From positions 993,114 to 1,057,113 of the forward strand of contig NZ_JH815198.1 of the NCBI RefSeq assembly GCF_000296445.1: DNA of 64,000 bases. Direction: 5' to 3'. The notes below the pieces were generated by a model that was given only the letters and a program-made list of their open reading frames with translations, made no database searches and was not told the DNA's origin. The position numbers and the translations under genes are program-made. Every line of letters starts with the position of its first letter. Positions within the stretch are counted from its first letter, which is position 1. This DNA comes from Slackia piriformis YIT 12062 (GTDB taxonomy: Bacteria; Actinomycetota; Coriobacteriia; Coriobacteriales; Eggerthellaceae). Shown here one piece after another: positions 1 to 9,009 of the stretch.

Positions 1-1718
1 CAGTACCAGCCCGTCCCGTCGTTGACCCAGCCGCCCGACATCATGCGGCCGGAGGAGTCCATCAGGTACCACGCGCTGCCGTCCGAGACCCAGCCGGTCC
101 GCATCAACGCATCTTCACCGACGTAATACCAAGAACCCCGATAAGAGACCCATGAATTCTCAACCGCGTGCGAAGATCCATCAAACCAGAGCCAGGAATC
201 ACCCGCAGCCACCCAGCCACTCAATGGCGTTTTCGCACCGCACTGATACGCCGTCCAGAACGGAGATTCATCGCGCTCTTCAACAACCGCCTCGTCGGGG
301 CCCTCAGCGACTACACCGCTAGCACCGAAAGAAAACACGACGGCATCGCAGCCCGCAAGGGCACTCGAAGCGGAATTCCAAACGCGAGTCCCAAGCTCGT
401 TCAAAACGTCAAGCCGATCGCTTGGCAGCGTGGCATAATCCGAAGTCCACATCGCGTAATCAGGAGCAAGCGCGGAAAGATACTCGGGCGTCGAAGAGGT
501 GCTTAAGCCATGATGCCCCATTTTGAGAACATCGACATGCCCGAGCTGAACCGCAAGGCGGTCCTCATCGCCGTCATAATTCCCGATATCGCCCGCAAGG
601 AAGGCGGCTTTCCCGTATGCGGAAACCTTCACGCCCCACGAGAACCAGTTCGCATCAGCGACGGGCGTCGTCTTGTAGTCGTCGCCGTAGTTCATTATCT
701 CTATAGAGAAGTCGCCCAGCATGAAGCGAGGGTTGCCGATCGTCCCAACCGGTCCGCCCGGCATGTCGGACGCGGCAGCAATGTCGTTGCGTTGAAAGTC
801 AAGACCCGCAGCCTCATCCAAAGTCACAGGGTCATGCTGAGGCTCGGGGCCGTCTTCTATAAGGCGACCGGCCCAAGAGCCGTTAGGGTCCCCGAGTGCA
901 TAGGCCTCAGCAGCCCCTTCGCCGTCAGCCTCGTCTTCTGCGAAGGAGTTCAAATCCACAGAATCCTGACCAGCCTGGCCAATATTGTCCGAATCGCTAG
1001 GGTCATCTACCTCGCCCGACCCATTAGAGCCGCCCAGCCCGTCGGAGCTGCCGGAGCCGTCGTCTTCGACATTCCCGGAACCATCCCCCTCCAGTTCCGA
1101 ATTACCGCCCAAGTCCGCATCTGGCATCTCCGGGAATGCCGGGGCAGAGGGATCGAGGCCCCAGATTACGGTTGCCCCTACTTCGTAGGCAGCCTCAATC
1201 ATGCGGTCATATACATAGCGGTTGTCCCACAAGGCGGGATCATAGGAAATGTACTCATCTTTATATTCAGGTACGTATACGCGCTTAGGATGGAAGGCGC
1301 GAATGACTTCATCGGCCGACCCTATATGGTCGCTGTGCGGATGCGTTCCGATGTAGAAATCAAAATTATCCTCCGTCACGCCGATGCTTCGCATGTATGC
1401 GACAACCTCGTCCTGATGTCCGTGGCCCTGCGTTATGCCGGGCCTTAGAGGATAGCGGGGGTCGCTTCCGTCTGGGTAGTCGTCGTCCTCGCCGGAATCC
1501 ACCATGCCGAAGACCCCGTTGCTCTCGATGATGATGGCATCGGAACCCTCGAGGGTCATGATGTGTACCTTGTCGTCGGACGAAGCCTCTTCGGCGTAGG
1601 CTGGCGCGGCAAAGAGGAGCGCCGCACAGAGGGTGGCGAAAAGAAGCGCCGCTTTAGCCAGCGCCACCCTCGAGGCCAAGAAAAACCTACCACGCAAAAA
1701 CAAAGCCGTAGTTCTCAA
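1..1718 (-). CDS. Pce/CbpE-like secreted phosphocholine esterase with choline-binding repeats (3' end outside window)
   Basis: The likely start is TTG at 1718, seven bases after AGAGGTG. Residues 1-42 form a signal peptide ending AYA before EEASS. A metallo-beta-lactamase domain follows with the metal motif HPHSDH at about 126-131 and a later GHHGLSTSS strand. The segment with ALWDNRYVYDRMIEAA closely resembles the catalytic domain of pneumococcal Pce (CbpE), which removes phosphocholine from teichoic acid. Residues of about 190-325 are an acidic Gly/Ser/Asp/Glu-rich insertion inside the domain, not part of Pce as I recall it. The C-terminus has aromatic GWV-x-GxWYY repeats of the choline-binding type and runs out of the window. 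It sits just downstream of the choline uptake and activation genes. Family is well supported; the esterase activity is inferred. A general ComEC-like hydrolase is the alternative. Confidence 0.82.
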   Translation of the reverse strand, partial: MRTTALFLRGRFFLASRVALAKAALLFATLCAALLFAAPAYAEEASSDDKVHIMTLEGSDAIIIESNGVFGMVDSGEDDDYPDGSDPRYPLRPGITQGHGHQDEVVAYMRSIGVTEDNFDFYIGTHPHSDHIGSADEVIRAFHPKRVYVPEYKDEYISYDPALWDNRYVYDRMIEAAYEVGATVIWGLDPSAPAFPEMPDADLGGNSELEGDGSGNVEDDGSGSSDGLGGSNGSGEVDDPSDSDNIGQAGQDSVDLNSFAEDEADGEGAAEAYALGDPNGSWAGRLIEDGPEPQHDPVTLDEAAGLDFQRNDIAAASDMPGGPVGTIGNPRFMLGDFSIEIMNYGDDYKTTPVADANWFSWGVKVSAYGKAAFLAGDIGNYDGDEDRLAVQLGHVDVLKMGHHGLSTSSTPEYLSALAPDYAMWTSDYATLPSDRLDVLNELGTRVWNSASSALAGCDAVVFSFGASGVVAEGPDEAVVEERDESPFWTAYQCGAKTPLSGWVAAGDSWLWFDGSSHAVENSWVSYRGSWYYVGEDALMRTGWVSDGSAWYLMDSSGRMMSGGWVNDGTGWY

Positions 1719-1824
1719 TATCAAACACCTCTACGCACAGTCTCGCATTTCAATACGAAAAAAATTTTACTCCAAGTAGCGTAACGGAAACAGCCGCCCG
1801 TTTATCGGAAAATGGGCTCAATAC

Positions 1825-1854
1825 AAAAAGTAGGACGAGAAGCCCTCGCCCTAC
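1825..1854 (-). terminator. Rho-independent terminator of the lic operon
   Basis: On the minus strand a 10-bp stem (1845-1854 with 1830-1839, one G-T pair, 5-nt loop) is followed by five T (1825-1829). It lies just past the stop of the 1891-2166 gene and would end the transcript that begins with the HTH-LicC-LicA gene. Confidence 0.75.
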
Positions 1855-1890
1855 CACATTCTTGCTCTTAAGCACTTGACCCGTATTTGC

Positions 1891-2166
1891 TTAAGGAATA
1901 TAGCGACCAACCATATCCTTGCCGAAATCGGTCATGCGATAATAGACGACCAGCCCTCCGTTGGAGTCCAAATCATACCCGCACTCTTCCAAAACGCCAT
2001 TCTCCTTTGCGGTCGCCAGCGCTTCTTCGACATCTTTCAATGTCAGCATCTTGTAGCTTCCGTAATCGGCCTTCAGGGCGGACACGACACCAGAAGCGCA
2101 GTCTTGGCGTCCGTCCATGAAATGCTTGACAATGGCATAGTGCAGAGGAATCAGACTGTTGCCCAT
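1891..2166 (-). CDS. Small winged-helix-like protein, last gene of the lic operon
   Basis: 91 residues with no signal peptide or membrane segment. The pattern (an N-terminal helix pair, DVEEALATAKENGVLEEC, then a beta hairpin with GGLVVYYRMTDFGKDMV) reads like a winged helix of the PadR/MarR sort: recognition helix, wing, and a C-terminal 'T-x-x-G' helix as in wHTH proteins. It starts 3 bases after the stop of the permease gene, so it is co-transcribed with choline uptake and activation. It could be a regulator or a small partner protein. I do not recognise a named family. Confidence 0.6.
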   Translation of the reverse strand: MGNSLIPLHYAIVKHFMDGRQDCASGVVSALKADYGSYKMLTLKDVEEALATAKENGVLEECGYDLDSNGGLVVYYRMTDFGKDMVGRYIP

Positions 2167-2169
2167 AAT

Positions 2170-3375
2170 TTAGTCCTCTCTTTTTTTCATATGTAGCAAA
2201 TCAAGCGGGTTCATCGCAATGCAGAAAATGCCAGCGACCATGATGACGGCACCAACCCACTGAACCAAAGAGAGCGGCGGATAATCGGCGGCCATTCCGC
2301 CAATATTGAGCACGCCCATAATAATCCAGATGAAAAACGGCCCCCAGAATGCATACATACCATTGCACGCCATGCCCAACGCAGTGCCACACATGGAGTT
2401 GCCTTTGTACCAGAAGGAAAATGCTGGCATGGCGAAGAAGCCGGAGAGCAGAAAGAAAAGCAATGCTGGACTTGTAGCAGCAGCTCCCGCCACCGCTCCA
2501 AGAACTTCGGCGCCGCCACCAAATACCATAAGCAATGGGAAGACGACGAAAAGCTCGAGAACGCCCGCGGTAACCTGGCGAATAGCAATGCCGATCCGAT
2601 AATCGATCAAGATAGTGCCGAATCCGGCAACGCAGCCTTCAAAGCCCCAGCCAAACGCTGCGAGAAAAGCGAAGAAACAACCCATTAGGGCCTCTGGCCC
2701 CATTGAAGCGAAACTCGTTCCGCCAATAAGACCAGCAGCGACCAGGCACACTGCAATGCCAATTACTTTATGCGCATTCAATGCCTGCTTGAAGAAAAGC
2801 CGACCCAGCACCGCGCCGATTGCACAATTCAATGCCGCAATCGGGACAATGACGCCTGGGTTGCCCGATGCTGCAGCGGAGTTCAAAGCAACAACATACG
2901 CGATAGTCGCAAACGGACCTCCGATCGCCGCACAAAGCATCATGACGAGACCAGGCCTGCTCTTGACGGTCTTCCAAAAATCTCCCAGCTGGCGGTTTTT
3001 CGCGCACACAAGCACGGACCAGATTCCGCTAATGAAATCATTGATGCCAGCCGCCAATGCGGCAAGCGCAAAGGTAATGACGAACGCGCCGAGAGCCGCC
3101 TGTCCGTCTCCCCATTCAAGACCCGCAAACCATTCACCCCACACGCCCTGAGTTTGCGCCAGAGTGAGAAACCCCGTATAAAGGCCGTAACAAATGCCCG
3201 ACGCCATCGCAAAGGCAACGCCCCTTATGAAGTATTTCCTCCTGCGCTCCTCGCGAAGCGCCACGATGTGCTGTTCCACGATTCCCCGCTTTCGCTTCGG
3301 GCTTTCGGCAGTCAACACATTCGAGCCGAAAGCGCACCTTCGCCTATGCACCCATTGCCCATGAACATAGGCCAC
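2170..3375 (-). CDS. LicB-like DMT-family permease, probable choline transporter
   Basis: 401 residues, GTG start at 3375, 15 bases after the stop of the LicC-LicA gene. About 45 N-terminal residues are basic and hydrophilic; a later start is possible. Then come about ten hydrophobic segments arranged as two EamA-type halves (for example GVIVPIAALNCAIGAVLGRL, typical of DMT exporters/importers). In lic operons of Streptococcus and Haemophilus the DMT protein LicB takes up choline for LicA and LicC; the same gene order here supports that role. The protein is about 100 residues longer than usual LicB, so substrate assignment rests on context. Confidence 0.7.
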   Translation of the reverse strand: MAYVHGQWVHRRRCAFGSNVLTAESPKRKRGIVEQHIVALREERRRKYFIRGVAFAMASGICYGLYTGFLTLAQTQGVWGEWFAGLEWGDGQAALGAFVITFALAALAAGINDFISGIWSVLVCAKNRQLGDFWKTVKSRPGLVMMLCAAIGGPFATIAYVVALNSAAASGNPGVIVPIAALNCAIGAVLGRLFFKQALNAHKVIGIAVCLVAAGLIGGTSFASMGPEALMGCFFAFLAAFGWGFEGCVAGFGTILIDYRIGIAIRQVTAGVLELFVVFPLLMVFGGGAEVLGAVAGAAATSPALLFFLLSGFFAMPAFSFWYKGNSMCGTALGMACNGMYAFWGPFFIWIIMGVLNIGGMAADYPPLSLVQWVGAVIMVAGIFCIAMNPLDLLHMKKRED

Positions 3376-3389
3376 ATAAGACAGACCTG

Positions 3390-5174
3390 CTATGCGACCC
3401 CATCCTCGCCGTTTTCATACCACGACAAAACGTCATCGAGGTAATCGACGGCGTAGCGATAGTAGACATAAAGCCACTCGCCCACGCATTCGCCCTGCGC
3501 CTCTTTAAACAAAGACCAAACGTACCAGCACCAACCGGCCATCGCCACATGGGCAAAATTATGACAACGTTCAGCAAAAGTGGGCGTGCGCCCGAAATAA
3601 TACGAAAGCGCCGTCTCGGCCTCTTCTCGGCTCAGCTCGCAACACACTACGAACGTACCGAAGTCGCTTGCATAGTCGGACATGCCCGAGTATTCCCAGT
3701 CTATGAGATACATGCTGTCATGCTCGTCAATCAGGAAGTTCAAATGGAAGAAGTCATTGTGCGTCAGACAACGTTTTGCACCATCCGCATCTATAAGTCG
3801 CTTCAGACGCTGCGCCTTTTGGGCCATTTCGTCAAACCCTGCGATGTCAATGCGCCCCTTTAGCTCCTCGAGCAACTTTGTGTATTTAACGGACTCTTCG
3901 TAGAAATCAAACGATCGTTGAGTCTTCATGGGGGAATCGTGCAATGTATGCGCCATCCTCATTGCGCGTTCCACCTGCGTAGAGTCATGAGGGTCCAGCT
4001 GACGGGCATTGGGAATGAAACGCGAGATTTTCCAACCACGAGAGGGGTCCTCGAAAATATACGTGCCATCAAGACCAAGGTCTTTCGCCAAAGATTGGGC
4101 AACCAGCTCTGCCTCGCGATCAATGATGTATTCCGTTCCCACGCCCGGATAACGATAGACGTATTCTTCGTCTCCTACAGCAAAATGGCACGAGAGGTTG
4201 GTCAATCCCTGCTTGAGCGGATAAACATCGTGGATATCCTCCTTATTGCAGCCAAGCACCGCCACAATGTTGTCAAAGACCTCAGAGTCCACATTGCTTA
4301 GAAAGTACGGATCGAACTCACGCAACTCGTCAAGGGAGTCGAACTCGTGGACAATACCGTCCCCGTAGGGACGAATCACCATATCGAGCTCCTTGATATG
4401 GTCAACATAGATTTCCTCCCACAGCTTATCCGCCGTGCTAGGAAGGTCGTATTCTTCTTCGAGAATACGCACGAAAGCTCGGGAAAACGCTCGGTCGAAA
4501 TATACATGGCCAAGCATGATGTAGGAATCACGCCCCCCAACCGTCACCGACTCTATGCGATCGCCCGTTCCTGGCTTAATACACCATTCCTTCGTTTCTC
4601 CCTCAACGAAAACCGAAGCATAGTAAGCCTTGTACACATAGGGCTCAAAAGGATTTTCGGTAAAGTAATCGTCCGAGGAACAGACGAACGTATTACCCAA
4701 CTTGTGACGAACCTTCATGAGCGAGGAGTTGTTATTGCGCGAAGCGTACTCTTCGTTCACGACAATCGAGACACCGAACTCCCGCTCAAGGTAGAAAAAA
4801 TGCTCTTTCTTGTAACCAACCACTACGGTGATGTCCGAAATACCAGCCTCCTGCAGTTGGCGAATCTGGCGTTCAATGAGCACTTCGCCCCGAACCTTAA
4901 GTAGCCCTTTCGGCTTTTCGTAAGAAATGGGGGCAAAACGGGAAGAAAGGCCCGCCGCCATGATGACGGCATTTTCGACTTTGTAGGGAGCAAGGGCCTC
5001 CATGCCCTTATCGGTCACGGAATAGCCGCTCACCAAGCCCCGTTCGCCCAAAGACCTCAAGGTCTTATTCACCGTTCCCAGCGAAACACCACTGCGTTCG
5101 GCGAGATCGCGCTGACTGCTCGCCGACGACGCGTGAAGAACATCAAGAATTTCAAACTCATTTTTGGACAGCAT
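3390..5174 (-). CDS. HTH-LicC-LicA fusion: CTP:phosphocholine cytidylyltransferase plus choline kinase
   Basis: 594 residues with three modules. Residues 1-65 are a winged helix-turn-helix (QRDLAERSGVSLGTVNKTLR). Residues 66-290 are a LicC-type nucleotidyltransferase, with AVIMAAGLSSRF at 69-80, EKPKGLLKVRGE and the SSDDY acidic site at about 166-170. Residues 300-594 are a LicA/APH-like choline kinase: HNDFFHLNF (472-480, Brenner motif) and IDWEYSG (491-497), with a conserved D at about 504. The chain would phosphorylate choline and transfer CMP to give CDP-choline, the LicD donor. Start ATG at 5174 follows AGGGAGATAT. It heads the operon with the LicB-like permease. The HTH could autoregulate at the inverted repeat just upstream. 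Ethanolamine is an alternative substrate. Confidence 0.88.
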   Translation of the reverse strand: MLSKNEFEILDVLHASSASSQRDLAERSGVSLGTVNKTLRSLGERGLVSGYSVTDKGMEALAPYKVENAVIMAAGLSSRFAPISYEKPKGLLKVRGEVLIERQIRQLQEAGISDITVVVGYKKEHFFYLEREFGVSIVVNEEYASRNNNSSLMKVRHKLGNTFVCSSDDYFTENPFEPYVYKAYYASVFVEGETKEWCIKPGTGDRIESVTVGGRDSYIMLGHVYFDRAFSRAFVRILEEEYDLPSTADKLWEEIYVDHIKELDMVIRPYGDGIVHEFDSLDELREFDPYFLSNVDSEVFDNIVAVLGCNKEDIHDVYPLKQGLTNLSCHFAVGDEEYVYRYPGVGTEYIIDREAELVAQSLAKDLGLDGTYIFEDPSRGWKISRFIPNARQLDPHDSTQVERAMRMAHTLHDSPMKTQRSFDFYEESVKYTKLLEELKGRIDIAGFDEMAQKAQRLKRLIDADGAKRCLTHNDFFHLNFLIDEHDSMYLIDWEYSGMSDYASDFGTFVVCCELSREEAETALSYYFGRTPTFAERCHNFAHVAMAGWCWYVWSLFKEAQGECVGEWLYVYYRYAVDYLDDVLSWYENGEDGVA

Positions 5175-5218
5175 ATATCTCCCTCTCCATAATGCCGAAA
5201 AGCAATCCTAGCGATTAT

Positions 5219-5253
5219 GTTCATTTATGTAAAGCTCTATTAGATAAGTGAAC
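5219..5253. promoter_or_regulatory. Inverted repeat upstream of the HTH-LicC-LicA gene, putative operator
   Basis: Arms GTTCATTTAT (5219-5228) and ATAAGTGAAC (5244-5253) pair at 9 of 10 positions around a 15-bp centre. They lie 45-79 bases upstream of the start codon in an AT-rich patch. This is the sort of site the gene's own N-terminal HTH could bind. Binding is inference. Confidence 0.45.
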
Positions 5254-5401
5254 ATCAAACGCAAGCGCACGTAGCCCGCGCGAGGACACGAGTCGCCGAA
5301 AGCCGCGGCGGAACCCCCCTGACGCCCTTCGTCGCAAGCGACTCCGGCCTTAGCTACAAACACGTTCCTTCTGCTCTTTTACGTGCCTTTTCCGTTGTTC
5401 A

Positions 5402-5429
5402 TTGACCAACGCTGCCGACGTTATATAAT
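5402..5429 (+). promoter_or_regulatory. Sigma-70-type promoter for the aminotransferase-sugar transferase operon
   Basis: TTGACC (5402-5407), a 16-bp spacer and a perfect TATAAT (5424-5429) precede the ATG at 5495, leaving a leader of about 60 nt. The rest of the 5254-5401 gap shows no gene. Confidence 0.8.
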
Positions 5430-5494
5430 TTTAAATTTGGACTGATTCAAGACGGCTATCAGCCCAGTCTTACCAAGAAGAAACGGAGGTCCGC

Positions 5495-6715
5495 ATGCAG
5501 CAGCGTCAGGTTCTTTTCTCTCCCCCCGATATCTCGGATGCCGAAATCGAAGAGGTGACCGAGGCCCTGAGGAGCGGATGGATCACCACGGGCCCTCGCA
5601 CGAAACGCCTCGAACAAGAGCTGACCGAGTTCACCCAGGCTCAAAAGACCGCCTGCCTGAACTCCGCAACCGCCGCCCTGGAGTGCTGTTTGCGCGCCCT
5701 GGGAATCGGCGAAGGCGACGAGGTCATCACCTCTGCCTACACCTATACCGCAAGCTGCTCGCCCATCTGCCACGTAGGCGCAACGCCCGTGCTGTGCGAC
5801 GTCGCCCCCGGCTCCTGGGAGATGGATTACGAAAAGCTCGCCGGCCTGATCACCGAACGCACGAAGGCAATCATCCCCGTCGATCTGGGCGGCCGCATGT
5901 GCGATTACGACAAACTCTTCGCCGCAATCGAAAAGAAAAAAGACCTGTGGAGCCCCTCCGAGGGCGTACAGGAGGCTTTCGACCGCGCTATCGTAGTGGC
6001 GGACGGCGCCCACTCTCTCGGCGCAACCTACCACGGAAAGCCGGCAGGATCGGTGGCGGATTTCACCACCTTCTCTTTCCATGCCGTGAAGAACTTCACC
6101 ACGGCCGAAGGCGGCGCCCTCACCTGGCGTGAACACGGCTTCGATTCCGACGAATTCTACCGCCAGATCATGCTGCTTTCCCTGCATGGCCAAACCAAAG
6201 ACGCCTTGTCCAAGAACAAAGTGGGCGCCTGGGAATACGACATTGCCTTCACCGGATGGAAATGCAACATGACCGATATCCTGGCATCGATCGGCCTGGC
6301 GCAGCTCAAGCGCTACCCCGGCATGCTCGAACGCCGCCGCACCATGATCGGCATGTACGAAAAGGGCCTGGCAGACATGGATTTGACCCTGTTGCACCAT
6401 TACGACGAAAACAACTGCTCTTCAGGCCATCTTATGCTCGTGCATATGAACGGCAAGGACGAAGCATTCCGCAACGCGATTATCGAGCATATGGCGCACG
6501 CAGGCGTAGCCACCAACGTGCATTACAAGCCGCTGCCGCTGCTGACCGCCTATAAAAACCTCGGCTTCGACATTGCCGATTTCCCCCAGGCGTATGTCAT
6601 GTATGAAAGCGAAATAACCCTGCCTCTTCATACCAACCTTTCCGACGAAGACGTCGAATATGTCATCGAGGCGTTCAAAAACGCCTACTTTGCCGTATCT
6701 GGAGGAAACGCCTAA
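5495..6715 (+). CDS. DegT/DnrJ/EryC1-family PLP aminotransferase for a 4-amino-4,6-dideoxy sugar nucleotide
   Basis: 406 residues, full length for the family, ribosome site ACGGAGG before ATG 5495. It has EEVTEALRSGWITTGPRTKRLE at the N-terminus, NSATAALECCLRALGIGEGDEVI, the HSLGA strand, and the PLP lysine in FSFHAVKNFTTAEGG (K at about 204). Such enzymes aminate a UDP-4-keto-6-deoxy-GlcNAc. The keto substrate could come from the dehydratase at 29756-31603. The stop overlaps the start of the sugar transferase by one base, as in the pneumococcal pair that makes and loads 2-acetamido-4-amino-2,4,6-trideoxygalactose. Sugar stereochemistry cannot be read from sequence. Confidence 0.85.
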   Translation: MQQRQVLFSPPDISDAEIEEVTEALRSGWITTGPRTKRLEQELTEFTQAQKTACLNSATAALECCLRALGIGEGDEVITSAYTYTASCSPICHVGATPVLCDVAPGSWEMDYEKLAGLITERTKAIIPVDLGGRMCDYDKLFAAIEKKKDLWSPSEGVQEAFDRAIVVADGAHSLGATYHGKPAGSVADFTTFSFHAVKNFTTAEGGALTWREHGFDSDEFYRQIMLLSLHGQTKDALSKNKVGAWEYDIAFTGWKCNMTDILASIGLAQLKRYPGMLERRRTMIGMYEKGLADMDLTLLHHYDENNCSSGHLMLVHMNGKDEAFRNAIIEHMAHAGVATNVHYKPLPLLTAYKNLGFDIADFPQAYVMYESEITLPLHTNLSDEDVEYVIEAFKNAYFAVSGGNA

Positions 6716-7341
6716 TGTACGTTCACTTCTTCAAACGCGGCCTCGATCTGGTTATTTCCATTTTGGTAATGCCTTTTTTGCTTTTGCTGACCGCCATCCT
6801 GGCTCCGATCATCTACTTCGAAGACAAGGGTCCCGTTTTCTACAATGCCCCGCGCGTCGGCAAAAACGGTAAAGAATTCATCATGTACAAATTCCGCTCC
6901 ATGAAGGTCAACGCCCCCGACCTTACCATGGCTGACGGCAGCACCTATAATGGCGCAGACGACCCCCGCATGACGAAGATCGGTGCGTTCATGCGCCGCA
7001 CGAGCCTTGATGAATTCCCTCAATTCCTCAATGTCTTGATTGGAAACATGAGCGTCATAGGTCCGCGTCCCGACCTCAAGCGAGAGACCGAGCTCTACGA
7101 GGACGACGAGGGTGAAAAGCTCTTGGTGAAGCCGGGCATTACCGGCTACGCCGCGGCTTACGGACGCAATTCGCTCCCCTGGCACGACCGCCTGAAGATG
7201 GACGTTCATTACGTTCACAACATCAGCTTCGCATTCGACGTCAAGATTTTCTTCAAGACCATCGCAACGGTGTTCAAGCAAGAAGGCGTCTACGTCGAGC
7301 AGGAGGAAAACGCCGACCCCGAAAAAAACCAATCAAGCTAA
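6715..7341 (+). CDS. Initiating polyprenyl-phosphate sugar-1-phosphate transferase (bacterial sugar transferase family)
   Basis: 208 residues. It has one N-terminal hydrophobic segment (about 10-32), then the family motifs KFRSMKVNA, RRTSLDEFPQFLNVLIGNMSVIGPRPDL and a C-terminal PGITGYAAAYGRN. It would load the first sugar phosphate on undecaprenyl phosphate at the inner membrane face, starting repeat-unit synthesis. It is translationally coupled to the aminotransferase, which suggests that aminotransferase's product is the donor. A degraded copy of its 3' end lies at 11808-11935. Confidence 0.9.
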   Translation: MYVHFFKRGLDLVISILVMPFLLLLTAILAPIIYFEDKGPVFYNAPRVGKNGKEFIMYKFRSMKVNAPDLTMADGSTYNGADDPRMTKIGAFMRRTSLDEFPQFLNVLIGNMSVIGPRPDLKRETELYEDDEGEKLLVKPGITGYAAAYGRNSLPWHDRLKMDVHYVHNISFAFDVKIFFKTIATVFKQEGVYVEQEENADPEKNQSS

Positions 7342-7397
7342 TTGTTCGATTGGTGCATAATGTAAACTCTCCCCCATTGAACCACTCTCGGCGAATC

Positions 7398-7428
7398 AGT
7401 ATCGCAACCTTACCGAACATGCGATACT
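7398..7428. promoter_or_regulatory. Inverted repeat just upstream of dltA
   Basis: Perfect 9-bp arms AGTATCGCA (7398-7406) and TGCGATACT (7420-7428) around 13 bases, ending 25 bases before the dltA ATG. Either an operator or a leader hairpin that could affect dltA translation. Confidence 0.45.
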
Positions 7429-7453
7429 ACGGCAAATTTGAAAGACGACCCGC

Positions 7454-9006
7454 ATGAAAAGCTTATTTCTAGAAAAAGTAAACTCCATCTGCCAAGCCCA
7501 CCCCGACCGCATCGCGTTTTTCAACACGCGCATTTACGAAAGTACCCCCCCCCGCAAGAGCAGCTGACATACGGTGAATTGCTCGAACAATCCGATTCGC
7601 TAGCGGCCTTCTTCGAAGCAAATGCTCCAAAAAACAAACCCGTCGTTGTTTATGGGCACAAATCGCCTCTCATGCTCGTTTGTTTTTTTGCCGCCCTCAA
7701 AAGCGGTCGCTGCTATGCCCCTATCGACATCGCCTATCCTTCCGACCGCATTAACGACATCCTTAAACAAATCGGCAAACCCTTGGTCGTATCCGTCGCC
7801 GACACCAGTTTCGCTGGCGACAAAAACCTTGCGGATTCCGTCATCGAGACGGAGGAAGTAAAGAAGCTCTCCTCGCAGAAGCTACCTGCACCCGATTCCT
7901 CCATCTGGGTATCTGATAACGATATTTTTTATCTGCTGTTCACCTCTGGAAGTACTGGACGCCCGAAAGGCGTTCAGATGCCCTCTTGCTGCGTGGATGC
8001 GTTTATGCGCTATTTCCGAGAATTCGTTTCGGGTAACGAGGGCTTTGTGTGCTTTAACAGGGTCCCCTACACCTTCGACGTGAGCCTGTTCGATATCATT
8101 CCAGGCCTCTCTTGCGGCGCCACCCTTTTCTCCCTTGAGCAAGAATGCGAAACGAGCATGGCGAAAATGTTCGAAGCATTCTCCCGAAGCGAACTTGATG
8201 TATGGATCTCTACACCTTCGTTTGTAGAATCTTGCCTTGTAGACAAAGGATTCAACAGGCAGCTTCTTCCCTGCATGAAGCGAATGGTTCTTTGCGGCGA
8301 AGTTCTACGCCCCTCTGTTGCAAAGAAGATTATCGAACGATTCCCTGGCATCGAATTATTCAACACATACGGCCCTACGGAAACGCAGGCCGTAAGCGGC
8401 ATGCTCGTAGACTCTTCTGTCGTAGATTCTTTCGACCCCCTTCCCGTAGGGTATATGAATCCAGAAATCCAGGCGCATATCCTTGACCCTGAAACCCTGA
8501 CCCCTGTCCCATGCGGGGAAACGGGAGAAATCTATCTATCCGGCAGCACGATATCTGCAGGATATTTCGGTCGCCCCGATTTAACCGAGAACGCATTTCG
8601 CGTCATGCAGGTAGCACAGGGTCACGAAACCCTGTGCTACAAAACCGGAGACAAAGGCTACATCGATGAAGCTGGTCGACTTTTCTGCCTCGGTCGATTC
8701 GATTTCCAGGTAAAGCTCAATGGGTTCCGTATCGAGCTCGGAGATGTCGAATCGAATCTCAATAGTCTTGAATGCATAGAAAACTCGGTGGTTGTTCCGG
8801 CCTTGAAAGAGGGCAAGGCAACCCATCTCGTAGCGCATGTCGTGTTGACGACGCGTGATATTCCGCGCTCTTTCGCAACAACACAAAAAATTCGCGCGAA
8901 ACTCAAGGAGACCGTCCCTGAATACATGGTGCCCAGAAAGATTGTTTTCCATGACGACTTCCCAATGAACACGAATGGAAAAGTTGACAGAAAGGCTTTC
9001 GCGTAA
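7454..9006 (+). CDS. dltA: DltA, D-alanine:carrier protein ligase; N-terminus out of frame at a C9 tract
   Basis: DltA activates D-alanine and loads it on DltC. The body (about residues 45-520) has TYGELLEQSDSLAAFF, the P-loop LFTSGSTGRPKGVQM, NTYGPTETQ, YKTGD and the final NGKVDRKAF lysine loop. From ATG 7454 the frame encodes MKSLFLEKV...AHPDRIAFFNTR, which fits a DltA N-terminus, but it runs into C9 (7545-7553) and stops TGA 25 bases later. The body is in another frame. One more C, or two fewer, would join them. The alternative TTG at 7438 is in frame with the body but yields an unrelated Pro/His/Arg-rich leader. So as printed dltA is off or poorly made: phase variation or a sequencing error. 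Confidence 0.88.
7545..7553 (+). repeat. C9 homopolymer in dltA, candidate phase-variation tract
   Basis: Nine consecutive C at codons 31-33 of the ATG-7454 frame. Reading-frame arithmetic: C10 or C7 restores a full DltA, C9 or C8 does not. Confidence 0.85.
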
Positions 9007-9009
9007 TTT

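Noticed and set aside
12-1448. Long plus-strand open frames (168-506, 510-1448) at the left edge
   Set aside because: They lie antisense to the Pce-like gene, show no family motifs, and mirror its low-complexity acidic stretch.
5459-6400. Minus-strand 313-codon frame inside the aminotransferase
   Set aside because: Shadow of a clear DegT-type gene; no ribosome site and composition typical of an antisense frame.
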